A stretch of DNA of 5,468 nt from an uncultured Collinsella sp. (GCA_900550595.1 URTB01000103.1:1-5468), one strand, 5' to 3'. Numbered from the stretch's first letter, positions 1-5,463 are shown. Numbers and translations are program-made. Notes: generated from the sequence alone by a model not told the origin.

Positions 1-67
1 TGATGCGCGGGCGGTCAAAGCTGAGCTCGTACTTTCCGCACCGCCATGTCTTGCTATCGTTCGCCAT
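1..67 (-). CDS. folP: Dihydropteroate synthase, N-terminal fragment (gene runs off the left edge)
   Basis: Reading the minus strand from an ATG at 67 gives 22 codons, beginning MANDSKTWRCG and ending LSFDRPRI; base 1 is compatible with a following ATG (Met). A 'W-x-C-G ... RPRIM' opening leads into the MGILNVTPDSFSDGG core in many bacterial dihydropteroate synthases, which condense p-aminobenzoate with the pterin diphosphate in folate synthesis. The core itself lies outside the window. The start is well supported: a perfect AGGAGG (minus strand of 74-79) lies 6 nt upstream of the ATG. The gene follows sir2 on the same strand with a 94-nt gap, so it may be read through from sir2 or from its own promoter near 142-147. 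The identification rests on about 20 residues and recalled family patterns, so it is probable rather than proven. Confidence 0.62.
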   Translation of the reverse strand, partial: MANDSKTWRCGKYELSFDRPRI

Positions 68-73
68 GAACAT

Positions 74-79
74 CCTCCT
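74..79 (-). promoter_or_regulatory. Ribosome binding site that fixes the folP-like start
   Basis: The minus strand reads AGGAGG here, a full match to the anti-Shine-Dalgarno core, 6 nt before the ATG at 67. It is the main evidence that the short stretch at the left edge is a real gene start. Confidence 0.7.
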
Positions 80-85
80 AAAATG

Positions 86-118
86 CCCGCGCCGCCGCGC
101 TCGGGCGCAGGCGGCGGG
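86..118 (-). terminator. GC-rich hairpin between sir2 and the folP-like gene (weak terminator or leader attenuator)
   Basis: The arms are GCCGCC+GCGC (91-100) and GCGC+A+GGCGGC (105-115), around a 4-nt loop (101-104). CCC (86-88) can add a pairing with GGG (116-118) across a 2-nt bulge. On the minus strand the hairpin is followed by CATTTTA, so there are only four T residues, one or two bases after the stem. That is weaker than a canonical intrinsic terminator. The hairpin lies after the sir2 stop and just upstream of the AGGAGG of the next gene, so it could end sir2 transcripts, lower read-through, or form a structured folP leader. Confidence 0.4.
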
Positions 119-141
119 GTCGCTTTGCAATCAGTCTTTCT

Positions 142-172
142 ATTGTATCCGCGCACACGGGCTAGAACGCAA
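142..172 (-). promoter_or_regulatory. Possible promoter for the folP-like gene
   Basis: The minus strand carries TACAAT (147 down to 142), five of six matches to the TATAAT -10 box. The only -35 candidate, TTGCGT (172 down to 167), matches three of six at a long 19-bp spacing and overlaps the last codons of sir2. If used, transcription would begin near 135 and the leader would contain the 86-118 hairpin. This is a weak call. Confidence 0.25.
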
Positions 173-914
173 ACGCGGCCGCGATGTCGCAAGAAATCAG
201 CAGGTCGGCATTTGCATCCTGATCGGTGGGAGCAAGATTGCAAATGGCCAGCGTATCGCCGGTAAAGTAGCGCGTAAGGCCCGCCGCCGGATACACCACG
301 AGCGAGGTCCCGCCCACGATGAGGGCATCGGCCGCGGCGATGGCGACAACGGCGCCGGTCAGAACGCGCTCGTCGAGCGGCTCCTCGTAGAGCACCACAT
401 CGGGCTTGATGCGCCCGCCGCACGCAGGGCACACGGGCACGCCCGCGGCATCCTCGTGCTCGCGCGAGCAAATCCACTCGGCGCTATAGACCGCGCCGCA
501 CGACTGACAAATGTTGCGATGGACCGATCCGTGCAGCTCGAGCACACGCTGCGAGCCTGCCATCTGATGCAAGCCGTCGATGTTTTGCGTTACCACGGCA
601 TCAAGCTTGCCGGCGCGCTCCAGCTCGGCCAGCTTGGTGTGGCAGCGGTTGGGCTTGGCGCCAAGCGCGATCATCTTGGTGCGGTAGAAGTCGAAGAACT
701 CGGCCGGGTGCGCCTCGTAAAAGCTATGCGAGAGCATGGTCTCGGGCGGGTAGGCAAACTGCTGGTGATATAGGCCGTCCACGCTGCGGAAATCGGGGAT
801 GCCGCTCGCCGTGGAAACACCGGCGCCGCCAAAGAAGACCACGCGCTTGTGGGTGCCGAACAGCTCCGCCAGCGCGGCGGAGGCCTGCTTGGGGTCCGAT
901 ATTGCCTGCGTCAT
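162..914 (-). CDS. Sir2-family NAD-dependent protein deacetylase (sirtuin)
   Basis: A complete 250-residue cytoplasmic protein of normal bacterial sirtuin length. Sirtuins remove acetyl groups from protein lysines, consuming NAD+ and producing nicotinamide and O-acetyl-ADP-ribose. Visible motifs in order: NAD-binding GAGVSTASGIPDFRS (30-44), TQNIDGLH (109-116), catalytic His128 in ELHGS, a zinc site C136-x2-C139 ... C162-x2-C165 with an extra Cys149, VLYEEPL (174-180) in the usual FGE region, and GGTSLVVYPAAGL (201-213). The region after the first motif has Y77-x-x-K80 where desuccinylase-type class III sirtuins have Y-x-x-R, so plain deacetylase activity is more likely (inference). The ATG at 914 has GGAGG (minus strand of 921-925) 6 nt upstream. 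It diverges from xth and reads towards the folP-like gene. The family is certain; the acyl specificity and protein targets are not. Confidence 0.95.
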   Translation of the reverse strand: MTQAISDPKQASAALAELFGTHKRVVFFGGAGVSTASGIPDFRSVDGLYHQQFAYPPETMLSHSFYEAHPAEFFDFYRTKMIALGAKPNRCHTKLAELERAGKLDAVVTQNIDGLHQMAGSQRVLELHGSVHRNICQSCGAVYSAEWICSREHEDAAGVPVCPACGGRIKPDVVLYEEPLDERVLTGAVVAIAAADALIVGGTSLVVYPAAGLTRYFTGDTLAICNLAPTDQDANADLLISCDIAAAFAF

Positions 915-1050
915 ATGAGTCCTCCGTCCTTGTTGGTCGGGCAGCGTCGGGCGCTTGCCTGGCGCGCAGCCTTTGGGTCGACACGCGCGGGGCCCACCAC
1001 CACCCCTGTTGCGCTAATCTTAAGCCTGCCAACCCCGTCGAAAGGACACC
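915..1050. other. Divergent spacer between sir2 and xth
   Basis: This 136-nt region must hold the promoters of both flanking genes, which point away from each other. It contains the sir2 RBS (GGAGG on the minus strand, 921-925) and the xth RBS (AAAGGA, 1041-1046, 4 nt before the ATG). The only -10-like words are TAATCT (1015-1020, plus) and TAAGAT nearby on the minus strand. Neither has an acceptable -35 at normal spacing, so no promoter is called. Confidence 0.5.
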
Positions 1051-1869
1051 ATGCCTCAGACTTACACTTTCGCCTCGTGGAACGTCAACGGCCTGCGCGC
1101 CGTGCTCAAAAAGGACCCGAGCTTTATCCAGATCGCGCAAGAACTCGATGTCGATATCCTGGCGCTGCAAGAGACAAAGCTGCAAGAGGGCCAGGTCGAT
1201 ATTGACCTGCCCGGCTATCACCAAACCTGGAGCTACGCCGAACGCAAAGGCTATTCGGGCACTGCGGTCTTTAGCCGCCAGAAACCGCTGCGCACGCTGT
1301 ACGCGGATGCGCTGCTACCCTACGCCGGCGAGGGCAAGACGGCAGAGCTCGTGGCGCAGGCCACGACCGAGGGCCGCGTCTGCGCACTCGAGTTCGACAA
1401 GTTCTGGTTTGTGGATGTCTACACGCCTAACGCCCAAAATGAGCTCGCGCGCATCGACGTGCGCATGGCCTGGGACGATGCCTATCGCGGCTTTTTGAGC
1501 GCGCTTGAGCGCGAAACCGGCAAGCCCGTCGTAACCTGCGGCGACTTTAACGTGGCGCACGAGGAAATCGACCTTAAGAACCCCAAGTCCAACCGCGGCA
1601 ACGCAGGCTTTTCGGACGAGGAGCGCGGCAAGTTTACTGAGCTGCTCAACGCCGGGTTTACCGATACCTGGCGCGCGGCCAATCCGGACGTCGAGGGCGT
1701 CTACAGCTGGTGGAGCTACCGCTTTAATGCCCGCAAGAACAACGCAGGCTGGCGCATCGACTACTTCCTGGTAAGCGACGCAATCGCCGGCAATGTGCGC
1801 GACACCGGTATCCGTGGCGACATCTTCGGCAGCGACCACTGCCCCGTCACCCTCACCCTAGATCTCTAA
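1051..1869 (+). CDS. xth: Exodeoxyribonuclease III / class II AP endonuclease
   Basis: A complete 272-residue enzyme of the ExoIII/ExoA branch of the endonuclease-exonuclease-phosphatase fold. It cuts DNA 5' to abasic sites and trims 3' ends in base excision repair, using Mg2+. Catalytic residues are all visible: N11 in SWNVNGLRA, E41 in LQETK (metal), Y124 in VDVYTPN, D165 and N167 in GDFNVAH, D237 in WRIDYFLVS, and the D262-H263 pair in GSDHCPV. The conserved YSWWSYR (218-224) of the DNA-facing loop is also present. The length is typical and there is no N-terminal redox extension. The ATG at 1051 has AAAGGA 4 nt upstream. The gene stands alone, diverging from sir2 and converging on the ECF operon. 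The sequence cannot say whether the AP-endonuclease or the exonuclease activity dominates. Confidence 0.96.
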   Translation: MPQTYTFASWNVNGLRAVLKKDPSFIQIAQELDVDILALQETKLQEGQVDIDLPGYHQTWSYAERKGYSGTAVFSRQKPLRTLYADALLPYAGEGKTAELVAQATTEGRVCALEFDKFWFVDVYTPNAQNELARIDVRMAWDDAYRGFLSALERETGKPVVTCGDFNVAHEEIDLKNPKSNRGNAGFSDEERGKFTELLNAGFTDTWRAANPDVEGVYSWWSYRFNARKNNAGWRIDYFLVSDAIAGNVRDTGIRGDIFGSDHCPVTLTLDL

Positions 1870-1876
1870 CCCCAAC

Positions 1877-1922
1877 TGATCCCTCGGGGACGGAAGAAAA
1901 CGGATCATCTGACCTCGTCCCC
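1877..1922. repeat. Two interleaved inverted repeats (pseudoknot-like topology) downstream of xth
   Basis: TGATCC (1877-1882) is complementary to GGATCA (1902-1907), and GGGGACG (1886-1892) is complementary to CGTCCCC (1916-1922). The pairs are interleaved, so a transcript could form either of two exclusive hairpins or an H-type pseudoknot with stems of 6 and 7 bp and connecting stretches of 3, 9 and 8 nt. It starts 8 nt after the xth stop. There is no following U-run, so it is not a canonical intrinsic terminator. It may be a transcript-end structure or part of a dispersed intergenic repeat; I cannot tell which from one copy. Confidence 0.55.
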
Positions 1923-1929
1923 CTATAAG

Positions 1930-1992
1930 TTGCGGTGGAATAGTTCCTGCTTCGGCCCCAAACAGCCAAAAACGAGAACTATTCCACCGCAA
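1930..1992. repeat. Perfect 17-bp inverted repeat with 29-nt loop, REP/MITE-like
   Basis: TTGCGGTGGAATAGTTC (1930-1946) has an exact reverse complement at 1976-1992. One mismatch outward (1929/1993), two further A-T pairs follow. The loop (1947-1975) is 29 nt and not strongly self-complementary. The element lies between the convergent xth and S-component genes, with its right arm ending 24 nt from the S-component stop. Neither strand has a T-run after the stem, so a Rho-independent terminator is unlikely, though the stem could block RNA decay or read-through from either side. Perfect arms suggest recent spread or selection on both arms. No transposase lies in the window, so mobility would need a helper elsewhere. 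Confidence 0.75.
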
Positions 1993-2016
1993 GTTCGTGA
2001 GGGAACGCGAAATGCC

Positions 2017-2730
2017 CTACAGTCCGTATTTCACGACGACGCGGTTGATCCGTCGACACCAGGGCTTGTACAGGGCGGCCAAGAACACGCAGGTCGCGAG
2101 GCCGTGTGTGATATCGAACGGTACGGCGGTGGCAAGACGCGCCATGGCGCCCGCCCACGTGAGCGGTTGAACAAAACCGATGATGTCGTAGGCATTGATT
2201 ACAACGCCGTAGAGCAGGCCCGATGCAAAGCCGTACGCCATCAGCGCCGGCATGCGCACAGCTCCATCCGCGCGGTCGAACGCACCCGCATGCGCCAGCA
2301 CGCCGCCAACATAGCCAACCAGACCCCAGGCATACATCTGCCACGGCGTCCACATGCCCTGCCCAAAAAAGAAATTGCTGGTCAGCGCCGCCAGCGCACC
2401 AACCATAAAGCCGTTACGACGACCGAGCGTCGCCCCGGCGATAATGGCGATGGCGCTCACGGGTTTAAAGTCGGGAATGGGGCCAAACAAGATGCGCCCC
2501 GCCGCGGCCAGCGCCGCCAGCACCAGCGTGGGCATAATCTGGCGCAGGCCCGGCCGCGACGCCTCGTAGCCCGCGAAGAACAGCGCAAGCACCAGCGCTA
2601 CCACGACAAGCATGGCAAGCGCCGCCTGCTCAATGCCCGCCAGCAATGCTGCGGCCATTACCACCGGCACCGCCAACAACAGCGGAATCTCCAGTTTTGC
2701 AAGTAGGCGCAAGCCGCGATAATCCGTCAT
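2017..2730 (-). CDS. ECF transporter S component (substrate-binding membrane subunit)
   Basis: A 237-residue very hydrophobic protein, the substrate-capturing subunit of an energy-coupling-factor importer. The core starts near residue 65, where LAALAAAGRILFGPIPDFKP (71-90) is typical of the first S-component helix and loop. It continues through GRRNGFMVGALAALTSNFFF (103-122) and GQGMWTPWQMYAWGLVGYVG (123-142), with further helices to about 220 and a basic tail (YKPWCRRINR). Residues 14-53 add two extra membrane segments. The frame stays open upstream to 2799, but the ATG at 2730 is preferred because it lies 4 nt after the ATPase stop and needs no overlap; the upstream AGGGCG is a modest RBS. 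The TPWQM subfamily occurs with dedicated T and ATPase genes, and relatives have been proposed to carry corrinoids. Here the substrate is unproven. Confidence 0.88.
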   Translation of the reverse strand: MTDYRGLRLLAKLEIPLLLAVPVVMAAALLAGIEQAALAMLVVVALVLALFFAGYEASRPGLRQIMPTLVLAALAAAGRILFGPIPDFKPVSAIAIIAGATLGRRNGFMVGALAALTSNFFFGQGMWTPWQMYAWGLVGYVGGVLAHAGAFDRADGAVRMPALMAYGFASGLLYGVVINAYDIIGFVQPLTWAGAMARLATAVPFDITHGLATCVFLAALYKPWCRRINRVVVKYGL

Positions 2731-2734
2731 CCCA

Positions 2735-4378
2735 TCACGCCCTATAAAACACGTTGTCGGAAAAAAAGTCGACCGGCGGCTCCATGCAGGCAATCTCACC
2801 GTCGAACATCATGGCAATGTCATCGGCAACCTGCTCGGCAAAATCCAGATCGTGCGTGGCCATGATGACGGTACCGCCAGTCTTCGCATGGTCACGCAGA
2901 GCGCGGGCGATGATGCGGCGGCTGGTCAGGTCCAAACCCTTGGTGGGCTCATCGAGCAATAGCAGTTCGGGGCCAATCAGCAGCAGTTTTGCCAATGCGA
3001 GCAGTTGACGCTGTCCGCCCGAAAGATCGTACGGGTGGCGTCCATCCAAGCCCGACAGCCCCAGGCTCGCCGCGCGCTCCCGCGCGACAGCCTCGTCATA
3101 TCCGCAGGGCGAAGCCCATTCCATCAGCTCGTCGCGCACCGTCTCGGCAACCAGCAACGCCTTGGGGTTCTGAGGCAGCAGCGCCGCCGAGGCCGCCCCG
3201 CGCTCCATATGCCCACGCTGCAACTTGACCGTCTTGGCCAGCACCGAAAGCATTGTCGACTTGCCGCAGCCGTTACCGCCCACAACCGCATGCACCGCGC
3301 CAGCCGAAAACGACGCATCGAGTCCGCGCAGCACCCAGCCAGACGCTCGATCGTAGCGAAACCAGCTCCCTGCCAGGGTGGTAGCCGACCCAGCGTGCAT
3401 TTTTGGGAGTATTCGGCATCCACCGGCGCGCGATGGCGCCCCCGAGTCGTCTTGCGGCAGTATTTGCGCCTCAAATTCACCCGATTTGTCCGATTTCAGC
3501 CCTTTTTCTGCACCCGGAGCGCCCGCGCGCGGGTCCAAAGAGCCCAGCTGGCCGCTGGCGCTGCTGAAAACTCCGTTTTTTGCACGCCGCGAGGCACCCC
3601 ACCCTGACGCCTCACCAGAAAACAGCTCTTCACGGTGCCCCAGGGAGGCAATGTCAGCCACCTCGCACACGCGTCCGCCCTCAATCCGGTACGCGCACGT
3701 CGCGTATTCGAGCATCGGCCGCGGTTGATGCGTTGCCACGACAACCGTGCAGCCCAGTTCGCGGTTCACGCGGAACAGCGCATGCAGAAAACTCTTCTCG
3801 GCAACGGGATCCAGTTGGGACGTGGGCTCGTCGAGCAGCAGCACGCACGGGCGCAACGCCAGCACGGCCGCCAGCGACAGCAGCTGCTTGCGTCCGCCCG
3901 AAAGCGTATCGGTATCGCGGTGGAGCCAATCCTCCAACCCAAAGAAATAGCTGGTCTCGGCCACGCGACGGCGCATCTCGTCGCGCGACATGCCTAAGTT
4001 TTCCAGGCCAAACGCCATCTCGTGCCACACGGTTTCGCACACGATCTGGTTCTCTGGGTCCTGAAACACATAGCCCACGCGCTCTGCGGACGCCCGAACG
4101 TCCATATCGGCAGCGCTCTCGCCCAGCACGCGCAGCTCGCCAGTGCATTCGCCCGCCGGCGAAATCTCGGGTTTGAGCAGCGAGAGCAGCGTCGACTTGC
4201 CTGACCCGGTACCGCCAACGAGCAACGCAAACGCCCCTTGGGGAACACACCAATCGAGCTCCTCGAACACTGGCGCCTCGGCCCCGGGGTAGGCAAAGCG
4301 CAGGCCCCGCACTTCAATCGCCGGCGTATCCGGGGCGCACGCCACGCCCGCCATCATGCTCCCGTCCAACCGAGCCAT
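2735..4378 (-). CDS. Fused double ECF ATPase (EcfA-EcfA' in one chain)
   Basis: A 547-residue peripheral ATPase with two ABC domains in one chain, replacing the usual EcfA1/EcfA2 heterodimer. First domain: Walker A GGTGSGKST (55-63), Q-loop FQDPENQ (105-111), signature LSGGRKQ (159-165), Walker B VLLLDEP (179-185), H-loop H217. Second domain: Walker A GGNGCGKST (367-375), Q-loop LPQNPK (401-406), signature LSGGQRQ (452-458), Walker B LLLLDEP (472-478), H509. All catalytic elements look intact in both halves, so both composite ATP sites should work. An unusual low-complexity linker of about 80 residues (250-330) joins them. The ATG at 4378 shares its A with the T-component stop (TGATG), implying coupled translation; AAGAGG (minus strand of 4387-4392) lies 8 nt upstream. 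The S-component gene begins 4 nt after its stop. Confidence 0.95.
   Translation of the reverse strand: MARLDGSMMAGVACAPDTPAIEVRGLRFAYPGAEAPVFEELDWCVPQGAFALLVGGTGSGKSTLLSLLKPEISPAGECTGELRVLGESAADMDVRASAERVGYVFQDPENQIVCETVWHEMAFGLENLGMSRDEMRRRVAETSYFFGLEDWLHRDTDTLSGGRKQLLSLAAVLALRPCVLLLDEPTSQLDPVAEKSFLHALFRVNRELGCTVVVATHQPRPMLEYATCAYRIEGGRVCEVADIASLGHREELFSGEASGWGASRRAKNGVFSSASGQLGSLDPRAGAPGAEKGLKSDKSGEFEAQILPQDDSGAPSRAGGCRILPKMHAGSATTLAGSWFRYDRASGWVLRGLDASFSAGAVHAVVGGNGCGKSTMLSVLAKTVKLQRGHMERGAASAALLPQNPKALLVAETVRDELMEWASPCGYDEAVARERAASLGLSGLDGRHPYDLSGGQRQLLALAKLLLIGPELLLLDEPTKGLDLTSRRIIARALRDHAKTGGTVIMATHDLDFAEQVADDIAMMFDGEIACMEPPVDFFSDNVFYRA
3376..3631 (-). other. Low-complexity interdomain linker of the double ATPase
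   Basis: This stretch encodes roughly residues 250-335, between the end of the first ABC domain and the start of the second. It is rich in Gly, Ala, Ser, Lys and Arg, has no recognisable fold, and is not needed for either nucleotide site. Its DNA contains A/T tracts unlike the flanking GC-rich coding sequence, arranged as three related motifs. It stays in frame throughout. Confidence 0.6.
3395..3585. repeat. Three related GTGCA + A/T-tract motifs inside the ATPase linker
   Basis: On the minus strand, GTGCAAAAAACGGAGTTTTC (3585 down to 3566) and GTGCAGAAAAAGGGCTGAAA (3513 down to 3494) are similar and in the same orientation. A third copy, GTGCATTTTTGGGAGTATTC (3395-3414), is on the plus strand. 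The first and third, which are inverted relative to each other, share TGCA, GGAGT and TTC at the same offsets (12 of 19 positions over the TGCA-to-TTC core). The pattern suggests a palindromic or modular repeat within coding sequence. The similarity is imperfect, so chance from A-rich lysine/asparagine codons is not excluded. Confidence 0.4.
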
Positions 4379-5367
4379 CAGCCAAACCTCTTCTCGTCAA
4401 TCGCGTACAGCACGCAGGGCAGCGCCATCCAGGCCGCATATACGACATAGCCCAGCCACGGCGCCGGCACCGATAGTTGCGGGTAAAACGAATACTGCGC
4501 CATCGCGGTCCACGCCACTGCCGTCGTGGCCACGCCAAACAGCGCAAGCCCAACCAGCGCGGCAACATCGCCGCGCCCCAGCCGATACCGCGCGTACGTC
4601 GTGCGACGCGTCGCGGCGCCCCATCCGCGCGAGCGCATGGCGTCAGCGCGCTCCAGCGAATCCTCCATGCCCCAGCCCATCAGCACGCTCGAGGCCCGCA
4701 AGCGCGAGCGCACGGGGTCGGCCGGCGCGCGACCCGGCACATCAATCGCATCCTGCACCGCCAGTACCGTACGACCGCGACGCAAAAACTGCGGGATAAG
4801 CCGCATGCACATCGAGATCATGAGCGCGATCACCGGCGCGGCGTTACCCAGAAGCGCAAGCACCTTGTCGTAGCCAAGCATCGACGCCGCGGCCTCAAAC
4901 CACAGCACGCTCGCCACAAACAGCCCGCCCATGCACAGGCCGTATACCATGCTCTCTAGATACACCGCACGCATGCCAATATGGAACAGCTCCGTCGAGC
5001 CCGAGGCGCTAAACAGCGGATTGAGCACCGCGATGATCAAAATCACCGGCAGCTGCCAGCGAAGCGCCCCCAACGTGCGCGCGGTGCCGCGCGTCGCAAG
5101 CCCGTACGCCAGCCCGCCCGCAAGCGACAGCGCAATCAGCACCGGTTGCATCGAGAACATGGTGAGTCCCAGCGTCAGCACCATGTAGAGCGCCGGCACC
5201 GCCGGATGCGACATCGAAAATGCCGCGACGGGTTCGTTGCCCGATTCCTCTCGCATGATATCCACGGGCACCTCCCATCCCCTCGCGCAAAACGCCAACG
5301 CCGCAGCGCCGCCGCCATGCACAACCAGCGCAAACACCACGCCGGCGGCAGCGACACCGGCCGTCAC
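4378..5367 (-). CDS. ECF transporter transmembrane coupling protein (EcfT / CbiQ family)
   Basis: A membrane protein of up to 329 residues that links the S subunit to the ATPases. Predicted membrane segments lie near 55-92 (two), 104-118, 133-155, 174-192, 266-290 and 303-323. The cytoplasmic coupling region lies between 192 and 262 and contains ADAMRSRGWG (241-250), matching the second X-R-G coupling motif of EcfT. The first motif, usually A-R-G after RxxP, is degenerate here: RLIPQF is followed by VQDAIDVPG. The first possible start is GTG at 5367, two codons after an in-frame TGA, with no RBS. A good RBS (GGGAGG, 5271-5276) instead favours GTG at 5265 or ATG at 5256, giving 295 or 292 residues. 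The extra N-terminal part is hydrophobic and has coding-like composition, so the long form is kept with reservation. It is first in the operon, overlapping the ATPase gene by 1 nt. Confidence 0.9.
   Translation of the reverse strand: MTAGVAAAGVVFALVVHGGGAAALAFCARGWEVPVDIMREESGNEPVAAFSMSHPAVPALYMVLTLGLTMFSMQPVLIALSLAGGLAYGLATRGTARTLGALRWQLPVILIIAVLNPLFSASGSTELFHIGMRAVYLESMVYGLCMGGLFVASVLWFEAAASMLGYDKVLALLGNAAPVIALMISMCMRLIPQFLRRGRTVLAVQDAIDVPGRAPADPVRSRLRASSVLMGWGMEDSLERADAMRSRGWGAATRRTTYARYRLGRGDVAALVGLALFGVATTAVAWTAMAQYSFYPQLSVPAPWLGYVVYAAWMALPCVLYAIDEKRFG
5271..5276 (-). promoter_or_regulatory. Ribosome binding site supporting a shorter T-component start
   Basis: The minus strand reads GGGAGG, 5 nt before GTG at 5265 and 14 nt before ATG at 5256. 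The upstream-most start (GTG at 5367) has nothing comparable, so translation may begin here and leave 5266-5367 as leader. Confidence 0.45.
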
Positions 5368-5387
5368 GCGTCAATCGTTACGCGCTC

Positions 5388-5410
5388 ATCATATGCCTGC
5401 GGTATCATAT
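5388..5410. repeat. Direct repeat of ATCATAT in the divergent promoter spacer
   Basis: ATCATAT occurs at 5388-5394 and 5404-5410, 16 bp apart start to start. One copy overlaps the proposed -10 box of the ECF operon and the other lies around its expected transcription start. This could be a paired operator, but seven bases of A/T-rich sequence can recur by chance. Confidence 0.25.
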
Positions 5411-5431
5411 TGTGCCGTGTATCGTTTCCAA
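5404..5431 (-). promoter_or_regulatory. Candidate promoter of the ECF operon
   Basis: The minus strand carries TTGGAA (5431 down to 5426) and TATGAT (5409 down to 5404) with a 16-bp spacer: four of six and five of six matches to the sigma-70 type boxes. It lies in the AT-richer divergent spacer directly upstream of the T-component gene and would start transcription near 5397. It is the best promoter-like pair I found for the operon, but it is called by eye only. Confidence 0.4.
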
Positions 5432-5463
5432 ACACACGTCTCTATAACGTAACAGGAGATCAC

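Noticed and set aside
3..773. Long plus-strand open frame (256 codons) opposite sir2
   Set aside because: It lies antisense to an unmistakable sirtuin, has an Arg/Ala/Gly-rich shadow composition, no RBS and no recognisable domain.
1315..1839. Minus-strand frame of 174 codons inside xth
   Set aside because: It is a mirror frame of the GC-rich exonuclease III gene, which has all its catalytic residues. No independent start signal or motif was seen.
1886..1992. Canonical intrinsic terminators for xth or the ECF operon
   Set aside because: The stems are strong but neither strand has a T-run after them, so they were called as repeats or structures rather than terminators.
1930..2706. Plus-strand frame of 258 codons across the palindrome and the S component
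   Set aside because: It has a highly basic, repetitive composition rich in Arg, His and Gln, as expected from the complement of a hydrophobic membrane protein gene.
2735..3397. Separate second ATPase gene starting at an internal ATG (residue 328 of the fused protein)
   Set aside because: No Shine-Dalgarno precedes that ATG and the frame is continuous from the first domain with no stop, so one fused chain is the simpler reading.
5410..5448. Plus-strand promoter TTGTGC ... TATAAC for the divergent gene
   Set aside because: The spacing is 27 bp, too long for a normal promoter, and no better -35 lies at 16-18 bp from TATAAC.
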